This document shows positions 49,155 to 58,601 of a stretch of 64,000 bases of DNA, in pieces. Numbering within the stretch: the stretch's first letter is position 1; every line of letters begins with the position of its first letter. Below the pieces are notes generated by a model. It ran no database searches and was not told the origin of the DNA. It saw only the letters and a program-made list of their open reading frames with translations. The translations under genes and the position numbers were made by a program. The stretch lies in assembly GCA_045595445.1 (NCBI GenBank), contig JAZOAK010000002.1:41588-105587 (forward strand), in the 5' to 3' direction. This DNA is from RGIG3009 sp045595445. Its GTDB lineage: Bacteria > Bacillota > Clostridia > Oscillospirales > Acutalibacteraceae.

Positions 49155-50234
49155 ATGAAAACGTACAAAGTAGGTATTATCGGCTGTACCGGTATGGTCG
49201 GTCAGCGCTTCGCGACCTTGCTCGCAGACCATCCGTGGTTTGAGGTTTCTGTCCTTGCGGCAAGCCCTCGTTCTGCAGGCAAAACGTACAAAGAAGCCAT
49301 CGGCAGCCGTTGGGCTATGACTGTTCCGATGCCGGAAAAGCTGGAAAATATGATGGTATACGATGCCGCAAACGTTAACGAGGTTGCGGCAAAAGCGGAT
49401 TTCGTGTTCTGCGCTGTGGATATGCCCAAAGACCAGATCCGTGCATTGGAGGAAACGTATGCGAAAGCAGAGTGCCCCGTTGTTTCCAATAACAGTGCGC
49501 ACCGCGGCACGGCAGACGTTCCGATGATCATTCCCGAGCTTAACGATTCTCATATGGAGGTCATCGCTTCTCAACGCAAGCGCCTGGGCACCAAACGCGG
49601 CTTTATCGCCGTCAAATCCAACTGTTCACTGCAAAGCTACGTGCCGGCTCTGTTCCCCTTATCCAAGTGGGGCATCACCAAATCGCTGGTTTGCACCTAT
49701 CAAGCGATCTCCGGCGCCGGCAAGACCTTTGAGCGCTGGCCCGAAATGGTGGACAACGTGATCCCCTATATCGGCGGCGAGGAAGAAAAATCCGAGAAAG
49801 AGCCGCTCAAAATTTGGGGTAAGGTTGAGAACGGCGTGATCGTCAACGCGACTTCTCCCGAAATCACGGCACAGTGCTTGCGCGTTCCGGTATCCGACGG
49901 ACACTTTGCCGCCGTGTTCTGCAGCTTTGAGAACAAGCCCTCCAAGGAAGAAATCATCGAAACCTGGAAATCCTTTAAGGGCCGTCCGCAGGAGCTTGAG
50001 CTGCCCAGCGCTCCCAAGCAGTTCCTGCACTATTTTGAAGAGGATAATATGCCGCAAGCCAACCTGCATCGCGGTTTAGAGGGCGGCATGGCGGTATCCC
50101 TCGGTCGTCTGCGCGAAGATACGCAGTATGATTACAAGTTTGTCGGCTTATCCCATAATACCTTGCGCGGTGCCGCCGGCGGTGCTGTTCTGTTGGCGGA
50201 ATTACTCTGCGCGGAAGGATATATGGATAAATAA
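49155..50234 (+). CDS. asd: Aspartate-semialdehyde dehydrogenase
   Basis: A 359-residue NADPH-dependent enzyme reducing aspartyl phosphate to aspartate semialdehyde, the branch point to lysine, methionine and threonine. The NADP motif GCTGMVGQRF (residues 10-19), the catalytic cysteine in VKSNCSLQ, and the late catalytic His in the DGHFAAV region are visible. Length and the GRLRED ... LSHNTLRGAAGGAVLLAEL ending match the archaeal/fungal-type branch rather than the E. coli type. ATG 49155 follows AAAGGAAA. It is the first gene of asd-dapA-dapB. Confidence 0.95.
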   Translation: MKTYKVGIIGCTGMVGQRFATLLADHPWFEVSVLAASPRSAGKTYKEAIGSRWAMTVPMPEKLENMMVYDAANVNEVAAKADFVFCAVDMPKDQIRALEETYAKAECPVVSNNSAHRGTADVPMIIPELNDSHMEVIASQRKRLGTKRGFIAVKSNCSLQSYVPALFPLSKWGITKSLVCTYQAISGAGKTFERWPEMVDNVIPYIGGEEEKSEKEPLKIWGKVENGVIVNATSPEITAQCLRVPVSDGHFAAVFCSFENKPSKEEIIETWKSFKGRPQELELPSAPKQFLHYFEEDNMPQANLHRGLEGGMAVSLGRLREDTQYDYKFVGLSHNTLRGAAGGAVLLAELLCAEGYMDK

Positions 50235-50255
50235 ATATTAACAGGAGGGCTGTGC

Positions 50256-51140
50256 ATGAGTAAATCCACACTCTTTACCGGTGCAGGTGTTGCACTGGTC
50301 ACCCCCATGGAGCGGGACGGACGTATCAATTACGAGAAATACCGTGAGCTGATCGATTTTCAGATCACGCACGGAACCGATGCCATCATTTCCGTCGGCA
50401 CCACCGGAGAAGCCCCCACCTTAGAAGATGACGAGCATTTGCGCGCATTCGAGGTCGCGATTGAGCAAACCAACGGTCGCGTGCCGATGATCGCCGGTAC
50501 CGGCTCCAATAACACCGACCACTGCATTTATATGTCCCGTGAAGCAAAAGCCATGGGCGCAGACGGTTTGTTGTTGGTCACCCCTTATTACAACAAGACC
50601 TCTCAACGCGGTCTGATCGCACATTATACCAAGATTGCCGCTTCGGTAGATTTGCCGATTATCTTGTATAACGTGCCGTCACGCACAGGCGTGAACTTGC
50701 AACCGAAAACGGTGGCAGAGCTTGCCAAGATTCCGAACATCGTCGGCTTAAAACAAGCAAACGGTGATATGTCGGAAACGGCTGAGATTGCCGCCTTGTG
50801 CGATCTTCCTCTCTATTCCGGCAACGACGATCAGATCGTGCCGATACTGGCACTCGGCGGAAAAGGCGTTATTTCCGTGCTGTCCAACGTGTTGCCGCAG
50901 GAAACGCACGATATTTGCGAGGCGTGGTTTGACGGAAACGTGCAGTTATCGTTGGAATTACAGTTAAAATATCTGGAACTTGCCAACGCGTTGTTTATGG
51001 ACGTCAATCCGATTCCTGTCAAAGAGGCGATGAATCAGATGGGGCTTGAGGTTGGTGACTGTCGCTTGCCGCTTTACACTATGAGCGATGCCATGAAACA
51101 AACCATAACAGACGTCTTAAAACGCTATCATTTAATTTAA
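50256..51140 (+). CDS. dapA: 4-hydroxy-tetrahydrodipicolinate synthase
   Basis: A 294-residue TIM-barrel aldolase condensing aspartate semialdehyde with pyruvate. The SVGTTGEAPTL motif, YYNKTSQRGL, the catalytic Tyr in ILYNVPSRTG, and the Schiff-base lysine in IVGLKQANGD are all present. ATG 50256 follows AGGAGG. It lies 21 bases after asd and 11 bases before dapB. Confidence 0.97.
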   Translation: MSKSTLFTGAGVALVTPMERDGRINYEKYRELIDFQITHGTDAIISVGTTGEAPTLEDDEHLRAFEVAIEQTNGRVPMIAGTGSNNTDHCIYMSREAKAMGADGLLLVTPYYNKTSQRGLIAHYTKIAASVDLPIILYNVPSRTGVNLQPKTVAELAKIPNIVGLKQANGDMSETAEIAALCDLPLYSGNDDQIVPILALGGKGVISVLSNVLPQETHDICEAWFDGNVQLSLELQLKYLELANALFMDVNPIPVKEAMNQMGLEVGDCRLPLYTMSDAMKQTITDVLKRYHLI

Positions 51141-51151
51141 AGGAGTTTGCT

Positions 51152-51907
51152 ATGACTCGAATTATCCTTTCCGGTTGTAACGGAAGAATGGGAAAAATGA
51201 TTACCCATTGTGTCGCTTCTCGTGACGATTGCGAGATCGTTGCGGGTTTTGACATCAATACCGAATCGCTTTCCTATCCGGTATATGCAAAGCCTGCACA
51301 GTGCGACGTTACGGCCGATGTGATTATCGATTTCTCTCATCCCGCCATGTTGGACAGCGTACTCACCTATGCAACCGCACACGCACTCCCCATCGTGATC
51401 GCAACTACGGGTCTTTCCGACGATCAATTAACCGCTGTTCGCAAAGCGTCTTCTCAAACCGCAATTTTTTCCAGCGCCAATATGTCGCTTGGTATCAGCC
51501 TACTCGCGGAACTTGCGAAAAAAGCGGCGGCGGTACTGGGAACGTCGTTTGACGTGGAAATCATCGAAAAGCATCATAACCAAAAAATCGACGCGCCCTC
51601 CGGTACCGCTCTCATGTTAGCGGATGCCGTCAAAGAGGGATTGCCCTACACCCCCGAGTATGTGTTTGATCGCCATGCCGTTCGTCAAAAACGTGATGCA
51701 CACGAGATCGGTTTCAGTTCGATTCGTGGCGGTACCATCGTGGGCGAACACGACATCTTGTTTGCGGGACACGAAGAATGCATCACCCTTTCCCACACCG
51801 CCACGTCCCGAGGTGTGTTTGCCGTGGGTGCTATCAACGCCGCTCTCTTTTTAGTGGGCAAGGCAGCCGGTTTTTATACCATGAAAGATTTGGTTGCAGA
51901 AAACTAA
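51152..51907 (+). CDS. dapB: 4-hydroxy-tetrahydrodipicolinate reductase
   Basis: A 251-residue reductase for the next step of diaminopimelate synthesis. It has the dinucleotide motif LSGCNGRMGKMI at the N-terminus, VIIDFSHPAML, IATTGL, the catalytic EKHHNQKIDAPSGTA segment and the C-terminal RGGTIVGEHDI. ATG 51152 follows AAGGAG. It is the last gene of the operon, ended by a strong hairpin. dapF, lysA and the acyl or aminotransferase branch genes are not in the window. Confidence 0.97.
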   Translation: MTRIILSGCNGRMGKMITHCVASRDDCEIVAGFDINTESLSYPVYAKPAQCDVTADVIIDFSHPAMLDSVLTYATAHALPIVIATTGLSDDQLTAVRKASSQTAIFSSANMSLGISLLAELAKKAAAVLGTSFDVEIIEKHHNQKIDAPSGTALMLADAVKEGLPYTPEYVFDRHAVRQKRDAHEIGFSSIRGGTIVGEHDILFAGHEECITLSHTATSRGVFAVGAINAALFLVGKAAGFYTMKDLVAEN

Positions 51908-51914
51908 GGATATC

Positions 51915-51950
51915 AAAAAGCCGTCACACCACAAGTGTGACGGCTTTTTT
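51915..51950. terminator. Terminator of the dap operon
   Basis: AAAAAGCCGTCACA, loop CCACAAG, TGTGACGGCTTTTTT. It is also downstream of the convergent DUF1540 gene. Confidence 0.93.
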
Positions 51951-51958
51951 CTTGTTAA

Positions 51959-52135
51959 TTATTTCTTTTCAAAAGACTGACAGTCAACGCACTGGCAAAC
52001 AGTGGGGTCTTTCTCGTGCGTACCCACCTGAATCGCATTCAGCGAGCAGTAGTTATCGGTACCGCAATGGTAACGGCACTGCTCAACCGAGCAATGAATC
52101 GACTTGTTAGCCTGACAGTTGTTCATATCCATCAT
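51959..52135 (-). CDS. DUF1540 small cysteine-rich protein
   Basis: A 58-residue protein with eight cysteines (CQANKSIHCSVEQCRYHC, then YCSLNAIQVG, CQCVDCQSF). This is the DUF1540 pattern, probably a small metal-binding or disulfide-rich fold. ATG 52135 follows GGAGGGAG, and a second ATG follows immediately. It has its own promoter and the dap terminator beyond its end. Relatives are common in Clostridia; their function is not known. Confidence 0.85.
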   Translation of the reverse strand: MMDMNNCQANKSIHCSVEQCRYHCGTDNYCSLNAIQVGTHEKDPTVCQCVDCQSFEKK

Positions 52136-52164
52136 AACTCCCTCCTTTATTTGAAGTCGTTAAT

Positions 52165-52194
52165 AGTATATCCTGTTGCACGGATAATACACAA
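52165..52194 (-). promoter_or_regulatory. Promoter of the DUF1540 gene
   Basis: On the minus strand, TTGTGT at 52194-52189, an 18-bp spacer, and TATACT at 52170-52165. Confidence 0.6.
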
Positions 52195-52230
52195 CTCATA
52201 AGGAGTGAAATGATAGAAAATAAAAACGAT

Positions 52231-52818
52231 TTACGGCTCGCTTGCCACTTCATCCAAGATGGTGCGAAGTAGGTCAACACCCTCACCATTCACCGCAGAA
52301 AACGGAATACATTGTATTCCTTCAAACTCTTTTAGTTCTTCCTGCAAGGCTTTCATTCGTTCTTCGCGTTCGGTTTTATTGAGTTTATCCGACTTGGTTA
52401 ACACGATAACGAACGGGATTTCGCACTGCACCAAATAGTCTAACATTTGAAAATCGTTAGCGGTCGGCGGATGACGCATATCGATTAACTGCAAAACAAG
52501 TCGCAGATCGCGATCGTCATCAAAATAATGCTCGATCGTTTGGCTAAAACGCAGTTTTTCCGCATTGGACAGCTTGGCATATCCGTATCCCGGAAGATCA
52601 ACCAAGCGCATCGTATCCAGTTTATAGAAATTGATGGTAGCGGTTTTTCCCGGGGTCGCGCTGGTGCGTGCTAAGGATTTGCGGTTGAGAAGCTTGTTGA
52701 TCAGTGAGGACTTACCCACGTTAGAACGACCGGAAAAGGCGATTTCCGGTAACGTGGAAGCAATTAACTGACCGGAAACACCGGCAGAGGTTTCAAAAAC
52801 AGCCGATTCGATTTTCAT
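52231..52818 (-). CDS. engB: Ribosome biogenesis GTPase EngB (YsxC)
   Basis: A 195-residue GTPase needed for assembly of the large ribosomal subunit. It has G1 GRSNVGKSS (about residues 30-38), G2 PGKTATINFY, G3 DLPGYGYA, G4 LTKSDKL, and G5 SAVNGEG. It is a single-domain Era-family protein of normal length. ATG 52818 lies 12 bases after lon, the lon-engB order of many Firmicutes. Confidence 0.96.
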   Translation of the reverse strand: MKIESAVFETSAGVSGQLIASTLPEIAFSGRSNVGKSSLINKLLNRKSLARTSATPGKTATINFYKLDTMRLVDLPGYGYAKLSNAEKLRFSQTIEHYFDDDRDLRLVLQLIDMRHPPTANDFQMLDYLVQCEIPFVIVLTKSDKLNKTEREERMKALQEELKEFEGIQCIPFSAVNGEGVDLLRTILDEVASEP

Positions 52819-52830
52819 AAGGCTTTCTCC

Positions 52831-55164
52831 TTACATCAGCAATGCGGTTTCAATCACCGTATCCATCGTACGTGCGGTCACAAAGCGAATGTTGTTTTTA
52901 ACCACCTCATCCACCTCAGAAAGATCCGGCTCGTTATCCTGCGGGATGACTACCGTTTTCATGTGATGACGGTAGGCAGCCATTGTCTTTTCTTTAAGAC
53001 CGCCGATCGGCAGCACTCTGCCGCGCAACGAAATTTCACCGGTCATCGCCACGTCGTGACGTACCGGAATCCCCGTCAGAGCCGATACCATAGCCGTTGC
53101 CATGGTCACACCGGCAGAGGGACCATCCTTCGGTACAGCGCCCTCCGGCACGTGGATATGAATGTCTTTCGTCTTGTAAAAATCGTCCGCGATATTCCAA
53201 CGATCGGTGCGGGAACGCACGTAACTGATAGCGGCTTTGGCGGATTCTTTCATCACGTCGCCGAGTGAGCCGGTAAGTTCAATTTTGCCGCTGCCATCCA
53301 AAACGGCAACTTCAACAGGCATGGTTTCGCCGCCGACCGCCGTCCAAGCAAGACCGTTTACAACACCAACCTCATCAACAACGGCAGGCGTTTCTTCCTT
53401 AAAGCGGCGAGGTCCTAAATAATGTGCCAGCAGTTTCTCGTTCACGGTCACCTTGTAGGGCGTTCCCGAAACGAGCTCCTGTGCCCGTTTGCGACAGATT
53501 TTGGCAATCAAACGCTCTAAATTACGCACACCGCCCTCACGGGTATAGCCGTCAATCATTAACCGTAGCGCACCGTCACTAATACGTAAGCGACGGGTAT
53601 CCACCCCATTCAATTTCAATTGCTTTTTAATCAAATGGTTACGCGCAATATGAAATTTTTCTTCCGCCGTATAGCTGGACAGCGTGATCACATCCATACG
53701 GTCAAACAGCGGTGCCGGAATATTTTCCGCGTTGTTAGCGGTTGTGATAAACAAAACATCTGAAAGATCGTACGGTATTTCCAAATAATGATCCACAAAG
53801 GCGTTGTTCTGCTCGGTATCCAACACTTCTAACAAAGCAGAGGACGGATCGCCGTTATAGCTGCTTCCGAGCTTATCGATCTCATCCAGCAAGATAAGCG
53901 GATTAGAGGTCTTCGCCTTTTCGATCGCGCGGATAATGCGACCCGGCATGGATCCGATATAAGTGCGGCGATGGCCGCGAATATCGGATTCATCACGCAC
54001 GCCGCCGAGCGACACACGGACGTAAGCGCGACCAAGTGCTTCGGCAATCGAGCGCGCAATGGAGGTCTTACCGACACCGGGAGGACCAACCAAACAAATA
54101 ACTTGTCCTTTCGTGCCACCGGTCAGACTGCGAACTGCCAGCACCTCCAAGATACGCTCTTTGACCTTTTCTAAGCCGTAATGATCACGGTCGAGAATCC
54201 TGCGTGCGCGGGAGATATCTAAAATTTCTTCCGATTGCGTATACCACGGAAGATCCAAGCAGGTATCCAGATAGTTACGGACTACCGTTGCTTCGTGTGA
54301 GCCAAACGGCATCTTTGCCAGTTTATTGCATTCTTTAAGCAATTTCTGTTCGACATCGGAAGCAAGACCGAGCGCTTTGATCTTTTCACGCAGTTCGTCC
54401 GCTTCACCTGCGGGATCATCCTCTTCGCCAAGTTCGGAGGCGATGACGCGCATCTGCTCATGCAGATAATAATCGCGCTGATTTTTATCGATTGCGGACT
54501 GTACTTGACGCTCAATACCGCGCTCCAATTCGGCAATCCGCACCTCGTCAGCAAGGATGCGGAGCAACTCTGCAAAGCGCTTTTCAAGCGATAAGGCGTC
54601 CAACACCTTTTGCTTATTTTCTGCGGTAGCAGGCAAAATATCCGCTATACGGTCAGCAAAAATACCGTTATCACGCAACATCATCAGATCGCTGACAACG
54701 TTGTCGGGAACCTCGGGACTAAGTTCTATGTACTGATGAAAATAGTCACGGCATTTGCGGAAAAAAGCGGTTTCTCCGTCCTTATCCGTCATGGGACGTG
54801 TAAGACATTCGCGCACTTCGGCAACCATAAACGGCTCTGTCTGCGTGAAACTGCGCACGCGTGCGCGGTACAAGGCTTCCACCTTTATCCGCACCGTGTC
54901 CGACGGCATACGCAATACTTGCTGTAAGCGAACGACCACACCGGTCTTGCACAAGGCCTCGGGTGCCGGATCTTCATCAGCTGTATTCTGTTGGGTGACC
55001 AAAAAGATTAATTGGTCGGTATTCACAGCTTCCTGCAAGGCCTGAACGGATTTTTCACGTCCTACCTCAAACTGAACGGTCGTGTTCGGAAAAACCACCA
55101 AGCCACGCAAGGCAAGCAGCGGCAATGTGGATACGCGGGAAATCCGCTTTTGCAATGCCATCAT
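52831..55164 (-). CDS. lon: ATP-dependent protease Lon
   Basis: A 777-residue protease. It has an N-terminal substrate-binding domain (LPLLALRGLVVFPN), an AAA domain with GPPGVGKTS and ILLDEIDKLG, and a protease domain with nucleophile Ser in PKDGPSAGVTMA and Lys in GLKEKTMAA. ATG 55164 follows AGGAGTG; an upstream extension of 23 residues is unlikely. It lies 83 bases downstream of clpX across a hairpin, so its expression may be partly uncoupled from clpX. Confidence 0.97.
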   Translation of the reverse strand: MMALQKRISRVSTLPLLALRGLVVFPNTTVQFEVGREKSVQALQEAVNTDQLIFLVTQQNTADEDPAPEALCKTGVVVRLQQVLRMPSDTVRIKVEALYRARVRSFTQTEPFMVAEVRECLTRPMTDKDGETAFFRKCRDYFHQYIELSPEVPDNVVSDLMMLRDNGIFADRIADILPATAENKQKVLDALSLEKRFAELLRILADEVRIAELERGIERQVQSAIDKNQRDYYLHEQMRVIASELGEEDDPAGEADELREKIKALGLASDVEQKLLKECNKLAKMPFGSHEATVVRNYLDTCLDLPWYTQSEEILDISRARRILDRDHYGLEKVKERILEVLAVRSLTGGTKGQVICLVGPPGVGKTSIARSIAEALGRAYVRVSLGGVRDESDIRGHRRTYIGSMPGRIIRAIEKAKTSNPLILLDEIDKLGSSYNGDPSSALLEVLDTEQNNAFVDHYLEIPYDLSDVLFITTANNAENIPAPLFDRMDVITLSSYTAEEKFHIARNHLIKKQLKLNGVDTRRLRISDGALRLMIDGYTREGGVRNLERLIAKICRKRAQELVSGTPYKVTVNEKLLAHYLGPRRFKEETPAVVDEVGVVNGLAWTAVGGETMPVEVAVLDGSGKIELTGSLGDVMKESAKAAISYVRSRTDRWNIADDFYKTKDIHIHVPEGAVPKDGPSAGVTMATAMVSALTGIPVRHDVAMTGEISLRGRVLPIGGLKEKTMAAYRHHMKTVVIPQDNEPDLSEVDEVVKNNIRFVTARTMDTVIETALLM

Positions 55165-55192
55165 TGTTTTCACTCCTAATATGGAAAAGTCA

Positions 55193-55216
55193 GCAGTCGG
55201 TCGCAAAACCGACTGC
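55193..55216 (-). other. Hairpin between clpX and lon
   Basis: GCAGTCGGT (55193-55201) pairs with ACCGACTGC (55208-55216). The sequence after it on the minus strand (TGACTTTTCC) is a poor T-run, so it may be a partial terminator or an RNA processing site. Confidence 0.5.
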
Positions 55217-55247
55217 CAACGATTCAAAACCAATATTACTCTCTACC

Positions 55248-56552
55248 CTATGCCGTCACCTTGCGCCGCACCGGCTTTTTGCCGGGCGTCTTAATACGGT
55301 TCGGCTTTCTATCGGGATTTTTAACAAATTCGGGAGACGCGTTATCCTCGATGCAAGCACGCGTGATAATCACTTTCTCTATCGTAGAATCAGACGGCAC
55401 CTCGAACATGAGATTGGTTAGGACTTCCTCCATAACCGATCGAAGTCCGCGAGCTCCCGTGTTACGTTGCAACGTCTTTTCCGCCACCGCTTTGAGTGCA
55501 TCCGGCGCAAATTCCAATTCAACGTCGTCGAGCTTAAACAAGCCGGCATACTGCTTCAACAGCGCGTTTTTCGGTTTGCTCAAAATCTTGACAAGTGCAT
55601 CAACGTCCAACGGTTGCAATGCCGTAATAACCGGCATACGGCCTACCAGTTCCGGAATCAAGCCAAACTTGACCAAATCCTGCGGTACGACCTGCCGATA
55701 CATCTCCCCTTGATCCAAATCCTTTTTGGATTTCACTTCATTACCGAAGCCCATCGCACCGGAGGAAATACGTTTTTCGACAGTTTTTTCAATACCGTCA
55801 AACGCACCGCCCAGTATAAAGAGAATGTTACTGGTGTCGATCTGGATAAACTCTTGCTGCGGATGTTTACGACCGCCGTTCGGAGGAACATTGGAAACGG
55901 TTCCTTCCAAGATTTTAAGCAATGCCTGCTGCACACCCTCGCCGCTGACGTCGCGGGTAATGGAGGGGTTTTCGCTGCGGCGTGCAATCTTGTCGATCTC
56001 ATCCACGTAGATGATCCCGCGTTCGGCGCGCTCCACGTTTCCCTCTGCCGCTTGAATCAAACGAAGAAGAATGTTCTCCACGTCTTCGCCGACATAACCC
56101 GCCTCAGTCAACGTCGTCGCATCCGCGATAGCAAACGGTACGTTCAGCGTTTTGGCAAGCGTTTGCGCTAACGCCGTTTTACCAACACCGGTCGGTCCGA
56201 GCAACAACACGTTGCTTTTACCGATCTCGACGTCCAAATCGTTACCGCAGTAGATGCGCTTATAGTGGTTATACACAGCAACCGACAAGGCAACCTTTGC
56301 GGCATCTTGACCGATGACGTACTCATCCAGCGATTTCTTGATCTCCTTAGGTGTCGGTAACACAAAGGAACCTTCCGCATCCTGCGCGCGCTTTTTGGAG
56401 AAATGGGAACCATCCTCCAAAATATCGCTGCACAATTCCACGCACTCGTTGCAGATATATACGCCGGGACCGGCAATCAGACGGTAGACCTCGTCTTGTG
56501 CTTTTCCGCAAAAAGAGCAGCAGACAGTACGGTTATCCTCGTTCTTCGGCAT
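55248..56552 (-). CDS. clpX: ATP-dependent Clp protease subunit ClpX
   Basis: A 434-residue unfoldase. The N-terminal zinc-binding domain has CSFCGK and CNECVELC. The AAA domain has GPTGVGKTAL, the pore motif GYVGED, Walker B IIYVDEIDKI, and GAR sensor 2 NTGARGLR. The ClpP-docking loop reads IGFG-like as MGFG. A basic C-terminal tail of about 25 residues (KPNRIKTPGKK) is somewhat longer than usual. ATG 56552 lies 3 bases after the clpP stop, so the subunits are made together. Confidence 0.97.
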   Translation of the reverse strand: MPKNEDNRTVCCSFCGKAQDEVYRLIAGPGVYICNECVELCSDILEDGSHFSKKRAQDAEGSFVLPTPKEIKKSLDEYVIGQDAAKVALSVAVYNHYKRIYCGNDLDVEIGKSNVLLLGPTGVGKTALAQTLAKTLNVPFAIADATTLTEAGYVGEDVENILLRLIQAAEGNVERAERGIIYVDEIDKIARRSENPSITRDVSGEGVQQALLKILEGTVSNVPPNGGRKHPQQEFIQIDTSNILFILGGAFDGIEKTVEKRISSGAMGFGNEVKSKKDLDQGEMYRQVVPQDLVKFGLIPELVGRMPVITALQPLDVDALVKILSKPKNALLKQYAGLFKLDDVELEFAPDALKAVAEKTLQRNTGARGLRSVMEEVLTNLMFEVPSDSTIEKVIITRACIEDNASPEFVKNPDRKPNRIKTPGKKPVRRKVTA

Positions 56553-56555
56553 GGG

Positions 56556-57143
56556 TTAAATCCTCTTTTCGATCACTTTATCGATCAAACCGTATTTCAC
56601 GGCATCCTCAGCAGTCATCCAATTATCGCGGTCGGTATCCTTCTCGATAACATCGAGCGGTTGACCGGTCATTTCGGACAGCAAGGTGTTCATACGGTTG
56701 CGGATGAACAAAATGTGCTCCGCCTGAATCTTAATGTCGCTCGCTTGACCTTTGGCACCACCAAGCGGCTGGTGAATCATGATCTCACTGTTCGGAAGCG
56801 CCAAGCGCTTACCCTTTGTACCGGCAGCCAGCAAGAACGAACCCATACTGGCGGCCATGCCGATGCAGATGGTGGACACGTCACACTTGATAAACTGCAT
56901 CGTATCATAAATCGCCATACCGGCGGAAATGGAACCGCCCGGACTGTTGATATACAAATGGATATCCTTATCCGGATCCTGCCCTTCCAAATACAAAAGC
57001 TGTGCCACCACCAAAGAAGCCGTGGTGTCATTCACTTCATCCGAGAGCATAATGATGCGATCGTTTAACAGACGAGAAAAAATATCATAGCTGCGTTCGC
57101 CGCGGCTGGTCTGTTCTACCACGTAAGGTACCAAACTGCTCAT
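56556..57143 (-). CDS. clpP: ATP-dependent Clp protease proteolytic subunit ClpP
   Basis: A 195-residue serine peptidase of the Clp chamber. The triad is Ser in GMAASMGSFLL, His in MIHQPLGG, and Asp in the DTDRDNWM segment. The start at ATG 57143 (MSSLVPYVVEQTSRGERSYD) fits the family, and AAAGGA lies 8 bases before it. An ATG three codons earlier touches that site. It can partner ClpX here and ClpE encoded at 10901-13165. Confidence 0.97.
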   Translation of the reverse strand: MSSLVPYVVEQTSRGERSYDIFSRLLNDRIIMLSDEVNDTTASLVVAQLLYLEGQDPDKDIHLYINSPGGSISAGMAIYDTMQFIKCDVSTICIGMAASMGSFLLAAGTKGKRLALPNSEIMIHQPLGGAKGQASDIKIQAEHILFIRNRMNTLLSEMTGQPLDVIEKDTDRDNWMTAEDAVKYGLIDKVIEKRI

Positions 57144-57192
57144 GTCCCTCATCCTTTCTTAACGTTTCTAATATAGACCGTTTAGGGGCCTC

Positions 57193-58503
57193 TTAATCTT
57201 CTTTTTTAGCTTTCGTCGTTTTGGTCGGTTTCACAGCGGCGGCCTTAACAACGTCCATCGCCTTGCCGACAGCCAAATCTTTCACAAGTTCACCCTCGGG
57301 GATCATGGATTTGATCTGCTCGACTTCCATCTTATACTGCTCAGCAAACTTCGCAAATTCCGCATCAATTTCTTCAGTGGTCGGCGCGATGTTCTCAAGC
57401 TGTGCGATTTTCTCCAACGCTAAGCGCAGTTTAACCGATTTCTCAGCCTGCTCACGGAAGCCTTTACGGAAAGCGTCCATATCCATACCGGTGTACTGCA
57501 AATAAGTGTTCAGGTTGAGACCCTGTGCCTGCAAACGATAATCAAAATCACGAACGCTTTCGTTCACGCGATTTTCATACATCGCTTCCGGAATTTCGCC
57601 TTTGAGGTTCGCAATCAACTGCTCCATCAGTTCAGTCTCAAACGCCTCGTTGGCAGCGTGTTCCTTCTGCTTTTTAATTTTTTCTTTGGTATCGGCTTTG
57701 AGTTCGTCCAAAGTATCGAACTCGCTGCAATCTTTTGCGAAATCATCGTTCAGTTCAGGCAACTCTTTCGCCTTGATCTCATGCAGTTTGCACTTAAACA
57801 CGGCGGGTTTACCTGCGAGCTCGGTTGCGTGATATTCCTCGGGGAAGGTCACATCAACATCAAATTCCTCACCGGTCTTTTTGCCGACGATCTGATCTTC
57901 AAAACCGGGAATGAACTGACCGGAGCCCAGTACCAACGAATGGTTCTCCGCCTTACCGCCCTCGAATGCTTTGTCGTCGACGTAGCCATCGAAATCAAAC
58001 ACAACGGTATCGCCGTTTTGTGCCGCGCGATCTTCCACCGTTACCAAACGGGAGTTGCGCTCCTGCAACTGTTCCAGCGCCTCTTTGATCTCGGTCTCTT
58101 TCACGGAAACGGATTTCTTCGCAGCCTTTAAGCCTTTGTACTCGGTCACTTCGACCTCGGGTTTCACGGTGATAACCGCTTTGAAACACAACCCCTCTTT
58201 GCCGACAGAGACCACGTCCAAGTCGATCTTGTCTTCGACATATTCATAGCCGGACTCCACAATCGCCTCGTCCAAAGCAGACGGATAGAGCGCGTTTACC
58301 GCATCCTCATAGAAAACGCCTTCGCCGTAGATCTTCTCGACGTACGCGCGGGGAGCCTTGCCCTTACGGAATCCGGGAATGTTCATCTTCGCGATGTTCT
58401 TGCGGTACGCAGCGCTGACAGCCTGCTCAAACGCCTCTGCACCGACTTCGATTTCCAACTCTACGCGGTTGGTTTCTACTTTGTTTGCCTGTTTCAATGC
58501 CAT
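57193..58503 (-). CDS. tig: Trigger factor
   Basis: A 436-residue ribosome-associated chaperone and prolyl isomerase. The ribosome-docking signature GFRKGKAPR is at about residues 43-51. The FKBP-type domain begins NGDTVVFDFDGYVDD and has FPEEYHATELAGK. The helical C-terminal arms follow, with a Lys/Thr/Ala-rich tail. ATG 58503 follows GGAGG. It heads the tig-clpP-clpX-lon-engB cluster, linking folding and proteolysis, and has an extended -10 promoter. Confidence 0.96.
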   Translation of the reverse strand: MALKQANKVETNRVELEIEVGAEAFEQAVSAAYRKNIAKMNIPGFRKGKAPRAYVEKIYGEGVFYEDAVNALYPSALDEAIVESGYEYVEDKIDLDVVSVGKEGLCFKAVITVKPEVEVTEYKGLKAAKKSVSVKETEIKEALEQLQERNSRLVTVEDRAAQNGDTVVFDFDGYVDDKAFEGGKAENHSLVLGSGQFIPGFEDQIVGKKTGEEFDVDVTFPEEYHATELAGKPAVFKCKLHEIKAKELPELNDDFAKDCSEFDTLDELKADTKEKIKKQKEHAANEAFETELMEQLIANLKGEIPEAMYENRVNESVRDFDYRLQAQGLNLNTYLQYTGMDMDAFRKGFREQAEKSVKLRLALEKIAQLENIAPTTEEIDAEFAKFAEQYKMEVEQIKSMIPEGELVKDLAVGKAMDVVKAAAVKPTKTTKAKKED

Positions 58504-58545
58504 GGTTATTTGCCTCCTAAGATTTGAAAATCCATAAATCAATTT

Positions 58546-58580
58546 ATTATAGCATATATTTCAGCGGAAATCTACTGAAA
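58546..58580 (-). promoter_or_regulatory. Promoter of tig with flanking inverted repeat
   Basis: On the minus strand, TATAAT at 58551-58546 with TGC before it (extended -10) and no good -35. The inverted repeat TTTCAG/CTGAAA (58559-58564/58575-58580) covers the -35 region and could be a binding site. Confidence 0.5.
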
Positions 58581-58601
58581 TTTTGCTTTTTTTGCGATTT
58601 T

